Shown here piece after piece: positions 1 to 11,154 of a DNA stretch of 64,000 nt (positions are counted from its first letter, which is position 1; every line of letters starts with the position of its first letter). The DNA comes from Azolla caroliniana (taxonomy: Eukaryota > Polypodiophyta). Made by a program: the position numbers and the translations under genes. Location of the stretch: positions 682,001-746,000 of the forward strand of contig JBHGNT010000021.1 of NCBI GenBank assembly GCA_043228905.1, read 5' to 3'. The notes below the pieces were generated by a model, which made no database searches, had not been told where the DNA came from, and saw nothing but the letters and a program-made list of their open reading frames with translations.

Positions 1-2752
1 GCTCGCAAAGCAATGTGTAAGATGACACGTCGTAAGAGACGAGCGTGGGAGGCATCCCAATACTGGGAACTCTACCATATGCTCATGAGTAGCGATTGCG
101 CCACAGCATGGAAGAGACTACGGGAGCCAAGACCACAAACACCCATCGAAGATCCCGAAACTTGGCACACATATACAGAGAGATTTTACCAAATCCCAAA
201 CCAACCACCCTTTCCAATGCCTTCCACACCCCGGCCTACCACGGGGACACTTTTCACGACCTCTAGGGTCATGAAGGTCATAAAGAAATTACAACATAGG
301 AAGTCCATGGACCACACAGGATTGCGAGCAGAACACATTATATATATATGCGAGAGAGTGCCTAGCTCCCTTGCTAACTCTAATCTTCAATCGTGCCCTT
401 GCGGAGGGTTTTCCACCACGGTGGACTATGAATACAGTGGCCCCCATACATAAAGGGGGGGACCCCATGGACCCAAATACATATAGGACCATTATGATAG
501 GCCATACCCTTGCTAAGTTATATGGTGCAGTAATGGAAGCAGAGCTTAGCGACTACATGGAGACCCTAAACCTTCGTGCACCTGAACAAGCTGGCTTTAG
601 ACGAGCCTTCTCCACTATTGATCATATCTTCACACTTAGATGCCTAATTGACCAAACTAAGGCTCGCAAGAAGAAATTATATTGTTGTTTTGTGGACTTC
701 CGCAAAGCCTTTGACACAGTCCCTAGAGAGTGGTTGTTTGATAGACTTAAAAGCTTGAGGATACCAGATGATATGGTATGGGCCATCTACGCACTATATG
801 AACAAGTGTCCGGGTGTGTCCGATGCCCAGGTGGCCTATCCAATCGTTTCACTAGCACTATTGGTGTAAAAATAGGTTGCCCCCTATCACCGACGCTTTT
901 TGGGATCTACATTGATGAGATCACAGATTTTATTGCTCGTGAGGGAGGCACCGAAGTGGTCCTTGGGGATACGCAGGTTCGTATCTTGCTCTATGCGGAT
1001 GACATAGTTTTGCTCTCTGAATCTGAACACGACCTACAGAGGCACCTTAATGCCTTAGATGACTTTTGTGTACAACGAGGATTGGTAGTGAATCTAGGGA
1101 AAACAAAAGTCCTTATCTTCCACACATCGGCCCAAGTTAGAGCTAAGTGTCACCTAACTATCTCCCATAGCCCAGTCGAGGTGGTTGGATCATACGTCTA
1201 TCTCGGAGTCACTTTTAGTGCCCGCTCAGGTAAATTTTCGATGACACAGGCAGCGAAGGATAGACTCATGAGAGGACATGCATCCCTCTCACTCCTAGAG
1301 AGACAATGCCACCAAGCACACTTTCAAGAGCCACGGACTAAAGGGTGGCTCTTTGACTCATTAGTGACCCCCTCCCTCATGTATGCATCAGCGGTTTGGG
1401 CTCCAGGATTACCATCTTTCATGTGGACGCAATTAGAGAGACCATTGGTGATGATGTTATCACGCCAACTCCGAAGCAAATCGACTGTACCACATGACAT
1501 TATTAGGGCCGAGTTCACGTTACCCCCAATGCTAGTAGAGGCACTTTTTCAACTTGTAGTCTTCATTTATAGGATACATAGCCAACCACATGATAGAATA
1601 TCTCATCAAGCCTTTAAGGCCTCTCGATCATTGTATGAGTCCGGCTATACTAGCTCATGGTATGGCATGATGGTGAGTTGGCTTCTTGCGAATGTTCTAG
1701 ACATTAATAACCTACCTCCCCTTAGGTACAACCACACGAGTGATAACACCTTAATCTCTCATGAGAACCGCAATAAAGTAATACGCCAAGAAATATGGCA
1801 AATTTACACTCGGTGTAAATGGATCACCCCACTAGAGCCACTCCCATCTAAAATGTCGTACTATAAGAAACACTTCATGCACTTCTCTGAGTTAGGTTTT
1901 ATCACGCGGCCAAAATATCTAGATGTATTCTTACCACATGCAATAAGGGTTGCCATTGGACAACTTAGAATATCATCTCACCAACTTGAGATTGAAAATG
2001 GCCGTACTAGTGGAGTCCCTAGGGAGGAAAGGATATGTAGGTTATGTCACATAGAGATAGAGGATGAGTACCACTTTACATGCAAGTGTCCAACCTATGC
2101 CGAGATAAGGGCAAAATACCACGACATACTTGGTCCGTTTCCCACCCTCCCCAAACTATTAGATACTCTAGATATAAAGAAATTAGGCAAATACATTCTA
2201 GAGCTAAAACAACACAGAGAGAATAAGTTACAAAATGTTGACAATAATGTTGCTAATGATCACAAACATGTAACAAATGAAGTTTTTCAGGAACCTGAGG
2301 AGACAACGAATGCCGACACACTTGCACCACTCGGCCTTTCCATTGATGAGGCAGAAAACCAGAGAAGAACCAGACGTCCTCGGATGCCGGGTTTCAAAGC
2401 AACTCAACGTGATGTGGAAGCAATATTGAAAATAAGGGAACGTGAGCTACACCGCCTAGAAGCCATGGCTAGGGCACTCTCTACATTGGAACCCACATCA
2501 AGACCCTTTGACCCCCCACTTCTTTTCGAGAGGCTTGGGTGGAAATAAAATTAGGCTTATTGTATAGTCACTTTCGAGTATACTACATATTGTACACTAC
2601 TAGAACTCTTTTAGTTTAAGTTCTATTTTTTACTTAATTTTATTGTAGTTATGATGACCGGATAAATACTCTATTGTTGTAAACCAATTGTCTCATGGGC
2701 CAAATTTGGCCTTAGAAGACGTTAATATATCTTTCTTTCTTTCTTACTCATA
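1..2752 (+). mobile_element. LINE (non-LTR retrotransposon), 3' portion including complete 3' end
   Basis: The window opens inside a non-LTR retrotransposon. A reverse transcriptase reading frame runs to a stop at 2546-2548. It is followed by about 200 bp of AT-rich 3' UTR ending in a (TTTC)n tail at 2731-2745. There is no poly(A) and no LTR. The 3' UTR contains a perfect 14-bp palindrome at 2698-2711 (GGCCAAATTTGGCC) just before the tail. The 5' end and the endonuclease domain lie outside the window. The same family recurs as a decayed copy at about 8050-10037 and as a tail-only copy at 20799-20880. The simple-repeat tail and the RT motifs suggest an RTE-like rather than a poly(A)-tailed L1 lineage, but this clade call is inference. 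Confidence 0.9.
13..2548 (+). pseudogene. LINE ORF2 reverse transcriptase, one frameshift
   Basis: This encodes the RNA-directed DNA polymerase of the LINE. The frame containing 13-453 carries the upstream thumb/finger region. The frame open to 2548 (725 codons from the first in-frame ATG at 371) carries the RT core: VDFRKAFDTVPREWLF, the GCPLSPTLFG motif and the catalytic YADD near position 1000. A cysteine-histidine cluster (CRLC, then a His and a CKC) lies near 2035-2095, as in the C-terminal knuckle of plant LINE ORF2 proteins. The two frames are offset by a break near 338-370, where an (AT)n run sits, so a two-base slippage is the simplest cause. Everything downstream remains open, which suggests a fairly young copy. 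The ATG at 371 is not a real start. Confidence 0.88.
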
Positions 2753-2759
2753 GTTACAG

Positions 2760-3031
2760 AGGCAACTACCTTCAGTGTAACTTTTACAACAATGATCTTC
2801 ACTACTCTAATAAAGTTTGCCCTAGTTGTTTTTATACTAGAACAACTTTCAGGTTATTTACAAGTATAGCCCACAAGGGGCATTTTGGACTATTTACAAT
2901 TATAGTCTTCCGAATCGGCCATTGAATCGATTTTGGTTCTCGGTTTCAATCTCGGCCTCTACCAAATTACCCTTGTGTCTTCGATTCAGTTTGTTCTCTT
3001 CTTCCCATCCGGAGGGACATGTTTCCCAACA
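2760..3031 (-). repeat. Probable 3' LTR (partial) of the minus-strand Copia element
   Basis: Read on the minus strand, a purine-rich stretch (AAGGGGGAG, 3034-3042) is followed two bases later by TGTTGGGAAAC, the expected polypurine tract and TG start of a Copia 3' LTR. The LTR would therefore run leftward from 3031. Its far end, towards the LINE tail at about 2752, could not be fixed because no clean terminal CA or target duplication is visible. The length given is a maximum. Confidence 0.5.
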
Positions 3032-3189
3032 AACTCCCCCTTCACTCCGGCATGGGGTACTTTACCAATCTGACTCTTTATCGACACTCATTCAACTTCT
3101 CTGTTGACAGTACTTTCGTTAGCATGTCCGATCCATTTTCGGCCGTGTCGATATGCATCAAAGAAAACTCCTTTTTATTCTACTCGCCC

Positions 3190-4420
3190 TCAAAGCCAAT
3201 GATATCTTCTTTGGATATGCTTGATCCTCGGGTGGTAGGCAGCATTTTTCGCAAGGTGGATGACACTCTGATTATTGCAATGGAGCCAGAATTCCTCTTG
3301 TTGAATTCCCAACTCTTCAATAAATTCCTTCATCCAAATTATTTCCTTATTGGCTTCCGCTACGGCCATGTTCTCGGCTTCCGTGGTCGACAACGCCACG
3401 GCCTTCTGTAGCCTCGACTGCCACGAAACAACTCCCCCTACATAAGTGATCACGTATCCAGACGTGGATCGGCTACTGTCCACATCAACCGACATGTCTG
3501 AATCCATATAACCTTCCAATGTGGGGTTGGGGTTACCCAAGCTTAATCGAAGACACACATTCGAGGTGCCTCTCAGGAACCCGAAGTATCCATTTGATTC
3601 ATGCCCAATGCTCTCTTCCGGGATTGCTCATATATCGGCTGACCACTCCGACTGCATATGCGATATTCTGCCTTGTACACACTATTGCATACATCAAGCT
3701 TCCGACTGCTGAGGCATGAGGGACTTTTGATATCTTGGGCTTCTCGGTTTCGATTTCAGACATTGACTTCCGCTCAGCTTACAATTTGTCGGCAGTGTCG
3801 AGCCGACTGGTTTCACACTTTCCATGCCGAATCTCTAAAGCACTTTTGTCACGTACTTCTCCTATGGCAACCATAACAATTTCTTTGTTCAATCCCGAAC
3901 AATGTGCATGCCCAGGATTTGTTTTATCGGACCCATATCTTTCATCGAGAACAACCAACTCAAAGCCTTCATCAAACTTCAGATTTTCCTCAGGTCCTGT
4001 TCGACAATCAGCATGTCATCCACATACAACAGGAGGATGAGAAAATCTCCTCCATCATACTTCTTGACAAAGATGTAGTGATCAGCTTGTGTCTTGCCGA
4101 AACCGTGATCCACCATGAAGGATTCAAACTTTCGGTACCATTGTGGAGATGCCTCCTTCAGCCCATACAAGCTCTTTCTCAATCAGCATACAAGGTTTTC
4201 TTTACCCTTTTCCTCAAATCCTTCCGACTTGTGCATATATATCTCTTCGTCCAAATCTCCATGAAGGAAGGCAATCTCGACGTCCAGTTGTTCGACTTCG
4301 AGATCCATGTTGCCCACAATGCTCAGCACTGTTTAGATTGACGTCATCTTCACGACCGAGGAAAATATTTCGTCGAAGTCAACACCCTTCTTCTGTTGAA
4401 AACCTTTCATGACAATTCAT
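3190..4420 (-). pseudogene. Copia pol fragment: reverse transcriptase and RNase H
   Basis: The RT core is recognisable from KSLYGLKEASPQWYRKF (about 4178-4125) and the catalytic YVDDM (about 4025). A frame at 3558-3190 gives the RNase H region with SRSTSGYV, VSWQSRLQK and ALSTTEAE, ending HPRIKHIQRRYHW. These are standard Copia landmarks. Stops and frameshifts separate the upstream RT part (AFLHGD-like region near 4270) from the YVDD part and from RNase H, so no functional polyprotein can be made. Confidence 0.9.
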
Positions 4421-5044
4421 GCTTTGTACCTGGGTGGATTCCTGTCATCACTCGGTTTCAACTTGTATACCCATTTGTTCCGGAGTGCCCTTTTCCCTTT
4501 CGGAAACTCGATCAGTTCGTATGTGTGGTTCTCATGCAAGGATTCCATCTCCTCTTGCATGGCACTTAACCACTTTCAGCTATGGGTATCGTTCTTAGCT
4601 TCTTCAAAGCTTTCTGGATCCCTCTCATCGGTCAAAAGTACACGCTCTTCATCCGAAAATCTTCGGTGGGCCCTTCTCTCTCTAAGGGGGTATCTTTGGC
4701 CTACATTCGGCACGGTCGGTTCTTCCATGACTTCTTCGGCCGAGTCAAATTTGGTTCCTTGTCCAGCCGGTTCCCCTTGTTCTTAAGTCGGTTCTCCATT
4801 TTGCCAAGTATTAAATCACCCGACTAGCTCGGATTCGATTTCAATCGAATCGACTTCTACTCAATTCGGTAGTTGGAGACTTGTTCTCAATCTCCCAATT
4901 GACAATCGTCTTCTCTTCCATGAAGACGATGTCTCGGCTCCTAATCACCTTCTTCTCGGTTAAGTCCCATAGCCTATAGCCGAAATCATCATTGTCATAG
5001 CCGAGAAATGTGCATGGCCGAGATTTCGGATCCAGCTTCCCCCT

Positions 5045-5920
5045 CTAATCCTTTGCAACATACACATAGGCAAGACAACCAAACACCCTCAGATGTCGAT
5101 ATGAGATGTCTTTGCCACTCCACACCCTTTGTGGAATATCATCGTCCAAGGATACTGAGGGTGATCGGTTTATCACATACGTTGTCGTCATCAACGCCTC
5201 AACCCAGAACGTCTTCTGTAACTTTGCATGTACAAGCATACTTCAGACCCTCCCCATTACGGTTCGGTTCATTCTCTCTACCAGCCTGTTAAGCTCTGGT
5301 GTCTTCGGCACAGTATACTCGAACCGGATTCCCTACGCTTGACAATATTCTTCGAACGGTCTGCGGTACTCTCCGCCATTGTCAGCTCGTCCTGCCTTCA
5401 ACTTTCGGCCAATTTCCCTGTCGACCCTCGCTTGGAACTCTTTGAAGACGGATAATACTTCATCCTTCGTCTTTAGCACGAAAGCCCACAACTTCTGGCT
5501 ACAGTCGTCTATGAAGGTCACAAAATACTGTGATCCAGCATGAGACTTCGTGTCCACATAGCCTACGTCTGTATGCACGAGTTCTAGCAGCATTTTCTTC
5601 CTCATCGAGGGCCTCGATCAAAACGAAGTTCGATTTTGTTTGTCGGTCAAGCAATCGGCACACTTATCCAAATGCACTTTCTTTACCTCTAGTAGGAGTT
5701 CCTTTTCGGCTAGAATATGCATTCCCTTCTGGCTCACGTGACATAGCCTCTTATGCCACAACTCACCAGTTGTGTCGACTGCCATGTTTACCTCATTTCG
5801 GCATAAACGAGCATTCATTATATACAGTGTGTTGGTTTTCCGAGCTCGAGCCACGATCAGGCTCCCCGTGCAGAACTTCATGACGTTTGTTCTAGAAGCT
5901 ACCAGTGTAGCCTTCATCAT
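5045..5920 (-). pseudogene. Copia pol fragment: GAG-pre-integrase and integrase
   Basis: The frame at 5920-5618 holds the GAG-pre-integrase motif LWHKRLCHVSQKGM. The next frame, 5605-5333, holds the integrase catalytic core with LVHTDVGY, FIDDCSQKLWAF and ADNGGEY. The frame at 5239-5045 holds the end of the core with WVEALMTTTYVINRSPS and VFGCLAYV. The acidic residues expected of the D,D,E triad (HTD, ADNGGEY) can be seen, but the frames are interrupted at about 5610 and 5330-5240. Confidence 0.88.
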
Positions 5921-6203
5921 CCAGCCGACCAGCTGATATCAAGTTTAATAGAACTTCTAGAACGTGCCGAACATCTCTCAGCACTAGTCTGCACCCGATC
6001 GATGTCATCAGACACACATTTCCAATGTTGACAATTCGGCATGCTCCTTCATTCCCCATTCTTAGAAGACCATGGTCTCCAGCCTTGTATGATGAGAAGC
6101 ACTTTCGGTCGAGGCTTACGTGAAACGACGCACCCGAATTGACCACCCATGTCGATTCTTCGCCGGCGAGATTGACCTCATTTTGTTCACTAATGAATAG
6201 CAA
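5892..6203 (-). pseudogene. Copia protease, catalytic Asp replaced by Asn
   Basis: This is a 103-codon minus-strand frame with the Copia aspartic protease layout. It has WVVNSGASFHVS where the family has the catalytic D-S-G-A-S, and later VLEVLLNLISAGRL, matching the usual NLLSVGQL-type end. The Asp-to-Asn change at the active site (AAT instead of GAT, near 6146) would by itself abolish protease activity. It overlaps the GAG-pre-integrase frame by about 28 nt. Confidence 0.85.
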
Positions 6204-6341
6204 CTCCTCTTCACTCGCAGTGATTGTTGAGGTGTTCTTTCTGTCCGATACTTTCTTTGGTTGTACACCATCAACTCCCCCTTTCTCCTTTCGAAAGTAT
6301 CGGCAGTTCTTTTGGAAGTGCCCTAGCTTCCCACAATAGAA

Positions 6342-6542
6342 TCATGTGGACCTTCCCCTCGACTTCGACCTTGTCCTCGACTTATCTCGATTCTGGGGAC
6401 TTCGATTTCGACCTCTTCCTCGATTCGTGTCACTTTCCGTGACGAGGACCTTCGGGTCAATATTGGACTCTCGATCCTTCTGGTGGCCTAAATTGCTCAT
6501 GTCATAGGAGTCATCAACAAATTCATGCACAACCCAGGCCAA
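6342..6542 (-). pseudogene. Copia gag C-terminal remnant
   Basis: A 66-codon minus-strand frame is rich in Arg and Ser (RGRGRNRSPQNRDKSRTRSKSRGR), typical of the basic linker before the gag zinc knuckle. A zinc-knuckle-like stretch lies at about 6345-6290 in another frame. The remnant ends at the junction near 6543-6549. It is assigned to gag by position upstream of the protease rather than by a diagnostic motif. Confidence 0.6.
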
Positions 6543-6548
6543 TAGTAT

Positions 6549-7266
6549 GTATTTAGATACCTAGTGGGCACACAAGACCTTGACATCCTCTTTTGTCCAA
6601 ACAAGAACTCAAGCATAGTTGGTTACACCGCCTCAGACTTTGTTGGTTGTGTGGATAACCGAAAATCAACAACCAGTACTGCTTCAAATTTGGTAATGGA
6701 GCAATTTCGTGGAAGTCAAAACTTCAAGAGTGCACAGCCACTTCAACAACCGAGGCCAAATACGTAGCCACGTCCGACGTGGCGAAAGAGGCTCTATGGC
6801 TCAGTCGGCTGGCATGTACGTTTCGACAAGTCGATCCCAACTCGGTTCCAATTGTCTACAGCGATAGCCAAGGTGTTGTTTCTGTGTCGAAGAATCCGGC
6901 TCATCACAACGCTTCCAAGCACATCGACATTCGATACCACTTCATTCAGGATTGCGTAAGCTCGGCCTCAAAATGGGATTACCGAGTGTCTCACAGCCGA
7001 CCGATTCTGGTCACTTCGACACTAGATGGGTCTACAGACAAGTCAATTCAATTGAGTCGAACAACAGAGGTAGCCTCAGCAGTCAGCCTTAAAGGTGAAT
7101 CGACTTCTACACTCGAATCGGTTGATTCTACCTCTATTTCTGTTTTTTTGTCGTCACCGATTAGGTTATAAGCCAACCTACTCGAGCATCTCCTTGTACA
7201 TCATGTATACCTTGGTTCATATTACAAGTGACTCTCCCCTCAGTGTATATGCCCATTACGGGGGAG
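6549..7266 (+). pseudogene. Second Copia element: RNase H end and 3' internal region, plus strand
   Basis: The sequence starts abruptly with a Copia RNase H entry (FRYLVGTQDLDILF) at about 6549. It continues through YTASDFVGCVDNRKSTT, then a frameshift at about 6690 after which the ISWKSKLQ and ATSTTEAKYVA signatures are in the next frame. It ends with VYSDSQGVVSVSKNPAHHNASKHIDIRYHFI near 6950. About 300 bp of non-coding sequence leads to a polypurine tract (7259-7266). This element is in the opposite orientation to the one on its left and its LTR start differs, so it is a different family. Everything upstream of RNase H is missing. Confidence 0.85.
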
Positions 7267-7447
7267 TGTCGAATACAGGTGTATAATGGTCGTGTTCACA
7301 CTGTCCCTTTGAATAAACTAAGCTTAGGACATTTATGTAAATATGTCTAAGGACAAATGCCCTAACCTAGTTAGCATATAACCGGTCTTGTAACCTAGTT
7401 CAAGTTTTCTTCTTTTTTTCCAAAACGAAATAACCTTCCATTAGTTG

Positions 7448-7455
7448 TATAAAAA
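7448..7455 (+). promoter_or_regulatory. TATA box in Copia LTR
   Basis: TATAAAAA lies 181 bp inside the LTR that begins at 7267, the normal place for a retrotransposon U3 promoter. The downstream sequence would be R/U5. Because this is a solo 3' end, any transcript would read outward into the old LINE copy. Confidence 0.5.
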
Positions 7456-7765
7456 GGGTCATAACAGCTACAACATACAAAGTTTTTCCCCCTAACCCAT
7501 CTTGTGTAACACACTAGTTGAGGAAACAAATCCAAAGTAAAGAAACAATCCACTAATTGCAAGTTATTCCTTAGACACAATGCAAGGTATCATATCCATA
7601 GACAACAACCAAAGTACTTATATTCGGAAACAAGCCCTCGCATGTCATAGTTATGAACCTTTCAATACTTCTTCAACCTGCTCCTATTCAAGATAATCTT
7701 AATCCGAAAAACCCCCAATGCTACTAGAAACTTTCAAGGTAGATAACAGTGTTTTCCATGGCTGT

Positions 7766-7940
7766 ATATCACATATTTGAAGGCAATCCAATACATTATA
7801 CTGTCAACTCAACAAATATGCTTCCTCTTTCCACATCAACCATCTCGCCAGTTACCACCAACTTCCTATACATCACAGATTTGAAGGCAATCCAATACAT
7901 TATACTGTCAACTCAACAAATATGCTTCCTCTTTCCACAT
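7766..7940 (+). repeat. Direct tandem duplication of about 70 bp, period 104 bp
   Basis: A block at about 7766-7836, including TTTGAAGGCAATCCAATACA and ending in CTCTTTCCACAT, is repeated almost exactly at 7870-7940. The spacing is 104 bp, with about 33 bp of unique sequence between the blocks. Only a few mismatches occur, at the left edge of the block. Confidence 0.85.
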
Positions 7941-8049
7941 GTAACCTAGTTCAAGTTGTTGTTGATTGTAACATTTTGGAATAATACAACTACATTGTGT
8001 GCCTAATCTCTTTCTCATTTATATTTTGTTTCTTTGATCTTGTCTTTGT

Positions 8050-10037
8050 GAGGTTGCCTTGTCTGATCTGTTCTCCATAGTCTATTGTTGTCATAACTTG
8101 TTAGTCTTCATCATACACTATTGATATTGTTTCAGGATTGACGATCTCAACTCCAACAACTACATGATGTGTGGAGGTGGCAAGGGAATAATATTATTAG
8201 GTAAACCTGTCAACATCCTTCTTTATGTTTATGACAAAATCGTTAGGCTTGAATCTCATGCATCTAACATCATCTCAATGCCCTAGATGACTCATGGGAA
8301 ACTTTGGAAAGACTAAGACTATGATCATCAACACATCCACATTTACTTGTTGACAAGTCATCTTCACCCTATAGGCTATAAACAGGGAAAGTTGAATTTT
8401 CAAGCAAGGGTGGGTACATCTCCATGACCCAAGCCACCAACGATTGATTCACACAAGGATATATAGCTATAGCAATGCTAGAACAACAATGCCACCAATC
8501 ACACTTCCAACTTATAGTACGTAATATACTTCAATGCATTGGCAAACATTCTTTTTCATACGAATGTGTATGTTATCAAAACATTCTTATGTTTTTTTTT
8601 ACACTTTTTACCTCAAATTTCTTAACTTATAATAAATAATGAATACAAAAGTATGGTATTTACCATAATTCGAGGGTGTTTATCATACTCGAATTATTGA
8701 AACATTCTCGAATGCGAATGCACGTATGGGGCGTATGGTTCATACTATGCTTCCAAGAGTGTAGTACTAAAGTATGACTATTATTTGACCACCATAGTCA
8801 CCCATGCCCTCATGTATGATGCAACCCATATGGATTCTAGGACTCCCCATGTATGTCCACTAATTATGTACAAGAGCATCTGTGATGAATCGATGATGGT
8901 CGAAGCATTAATCTAGACATTGAACCTTATCAACCAAATTTGAACCAAGCCACCTCAAATAACTACATGTAAGTCATTCAAAGCATTGGAGCAAATGGCA
9001 TCAATAGAATACATGGAAGGATCATGGTGCTTATAGGTGATGAAGTGATTTAGCAACAATGGCCTTAACATGAGAATGTGTCACCCTTCCAATAATGTGC
9101 ACCTCTCCCAAGTGATACACGCAAAAGGGATTGCGACAAGATCTATGGTAACTCTATACACAAAAGACTTGGCTCGCACCATCAGAGTTGTTTCCCTCAA
9201 TTATTCCCTAGTACGAAGATCAATTCATGAACTTTGCAAAGGTTGACTTCATTCAAAGACCGAGCTATGTGGACATCTACATGCCGCATGGTGCTTGCAA
9301 AAGCAATAGGCCTACTCAAAGTTTCCGCCCACCAACTCAAGATCGACGCTGGATGAGCACTTTGCATAGCTATAGGTGAAAGATTTTGAAATTTATGTAA
9401 AGAAGAGATTGAAAGCAAGGAACATTGTGCAGGTGCCCAACTTTCAACCACATTAGAGAGAAGTATGTTACGCTCTACTTTGAGTCCACTACCATTAGAC
9501 AAACAATGGAGAAGGTTAAACAACAATTTGGAAGTGTTGCTTAAGCTTCAAAAACATTGGGAAACAACCCTTGTATTAGGTTGTGAGCAACCCTTACATT
9601 ACCATGTGAGATGTAACAACAATCACACCACTTGTTTCTTCCATAACTCCTTCCCTCCAGTTACAACGTGTTGAGGAGTCATCAAAGAGTAAACGAATGA
9701 ATGACGACGACGGAGACCACGAGTACCAAGATATAAGGCACATGGGCCATATTTCCACATAATGTAGATCTATAGTGCTTGTAATGCCCAATCCACACAA
9801 ATACAACCACATGCACTTGCTAAACTTCATCATAGTGTCATTTTATTGTACCGCCCAACCTTGGATACAAACTCTCGTGATATTAGCCATCCATTACATG
9901 TTTGTCAACCATCTCAGAAATCATTCAACCTCATGCATTAAGATAATTATCACATAGTATGGACGACATAAATTCACCCATATTTGTCTTGAACGATTTT
10001 GACCTCTAGAAACATCAATATTTCTTTCTTTCTTTGT
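8050..10037 (+). mobile_element. Old, degenerate copy of the same LINE family as 1-2752
   Basis: This stretch aligns colinearly, at roughly 65-75% identity by eye, with the LINE at the window start. Anchors are: the CATGCCCTCATGTATG region near 8805 with about 1370; ACAATGCCACCAA at about 8487 with about 1306; CACCAACTCAAGATCGA at 9330 with about 1980; the ATTGAAAGCAAGGAACATTGTGC stretch near 9410 with the zinc-knuckle region at about 2055; and the end, TAGAAACATCAATA plus a (TTTC)n run at 10007-10035, with the LINE tail at 2713-2742. No long frame survives. The 5' limit near 8050 is approximate, and the copy appears 5'-truncated within the RT domain. Confidence 0.78.
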
Positions 10038-11154
10038 GTGTGTGCATGTGTGAGCTAGGGTTCTTTCTTTGAACGGTTCTTGTGAGGAGACTCATAAACT
10101 TCAAACCTTTATTTTGCAAAGAGAGGTACACCAAAAGCAATTCCCCACTGCAATCATTTGAGCAAACACATGTAGGCCACATCCTCAAATGTCACCTACA
10201 AGCTCTCTTATAATATTGGCCAAAAAAACACATCTTGATCATCTAGTAACTGAATGTCTGGTTGATACCTACTTTGAATATTTCAATTTGCTTCTGGTAG
10301 ATTTGTTTCCAAGTTGACTCTAGCTGTCTAGAATATGAAATTGTCAATTCTCTTCAATGCTTTCTTTGGTGGTAACATTAGCCATACTTGCAATTTACAT
10401 GTTGCTTCTGCAACTTGTATACAATGCTCATTGACCAAATCACTACATAAATGTATAATCATGCCTACACAAGATTATGCATAAACACAAACATACTTAG
10501 AACGTTGGCTAAGAGATAGTGCACATGTGAATGAAAATTGTTGATCTTGATCTTTCCATGTACAAAAGAATCACATCTTTAACCTGTTGAAAAAATCAAT
10601 TGACTATTAAAACTAGTCAATCCATAGACATAATGAAAATGATCAAGTTGTACTAGCCAATCCCTTTGGACCACTCATTTGTACATTCAAATCTATTTGA
10701 AACATGGCTTCTATATATAGAATAGAACCAACCCATCAAATTTCCGGTTGATATTTATTGCATTGCCATGCCATAAGCATGCATTGTAAGGCAATAAAAG
10801 CAACCATCTGTTGTGGTGTTTAAAAATGCACTATCTACAACGAATAAAAAGGAATTATACATGTAGCCATGTTCCATTGTTTTGTCAACTCTTGGTAAGA
10901 ATTACTTCCCAATGGTATTAGAGATTTTCTGATGTAATCATCACTCAATCTGACCAACTTCCTGGAGACAAGGGGAGGTATAATAATACAATCATCTATA
11001 AGTTCTATAAAGCCTCTAATGTGATCCCAAGAGTTTTGGGTTCATTCATTGACCAAACAATCAACTTTGTCCCAAAAAGACTGATGGGGAGCACATTAAT
11101 ACTTTTTACATCAAGTTCGGACTTGGGATCACTTCTCACTACTAGCACATTCCT
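10038..11154. other. Intergenic, no recognisable feature
   Basis: This is AT-rich sequence between the old LINE copy and the 3' end of the 5-phosphatase gene. The part adjoining 11155 should contain the 3' UTR and polyadenylation site of that minus-strand gene. I see no long frame, repeat or transposon signature. Confidence 0.6.

Larger units (their letters stand above)
3031..6542 (-). mobile_element. Decayed Ty1/Copia retrotransposon, internal region
   Basis: Read right to left on the minus strand, the domains follow the Copia order: gag C-terminus (6542-6342), protease (6203-5892), GAG-pre-integrase (5920-5618), integrase (5605-5045), reverse transcriptase (about 4400-3560) and RNase H (3558-3190), then a polypurine tract and LTR start. 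Each domain is in a separate short frame broken by stops and frameshifts, so the element is dead. The 5' LTR and most of gag are missing at the right edge, where a plus-strand Copia fragment starts abruptly at about 6549. Confidence 0.92.
7267..7970 (+). repeat. 3' LTR of the plus-strand Copia element
   Basis: The LTR begins TGTCGAATAC immediately after the polypurine tract CGGGGGAG. A TATA box (TATAAAAA, 7448-7455) lies about 180 bp in, as expected for a Copia U3 promoter. The right end is uncertain: I see no clear terminal CA with a matching duplication, and the region runs into an old LINE copy at about 8050. An internal duplication (7766-7940) lies in the distal part. A short sequence, GTAACCTAGTTCAAG, occurs near both 7389 and 7941. 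Confidence 0.6.

Noticed and set aside
3019-3876. Plus-strand frames over the Copia RNase H region
   Set aside because: They are the opposite strand of recognisable RNase H and RT sequence.
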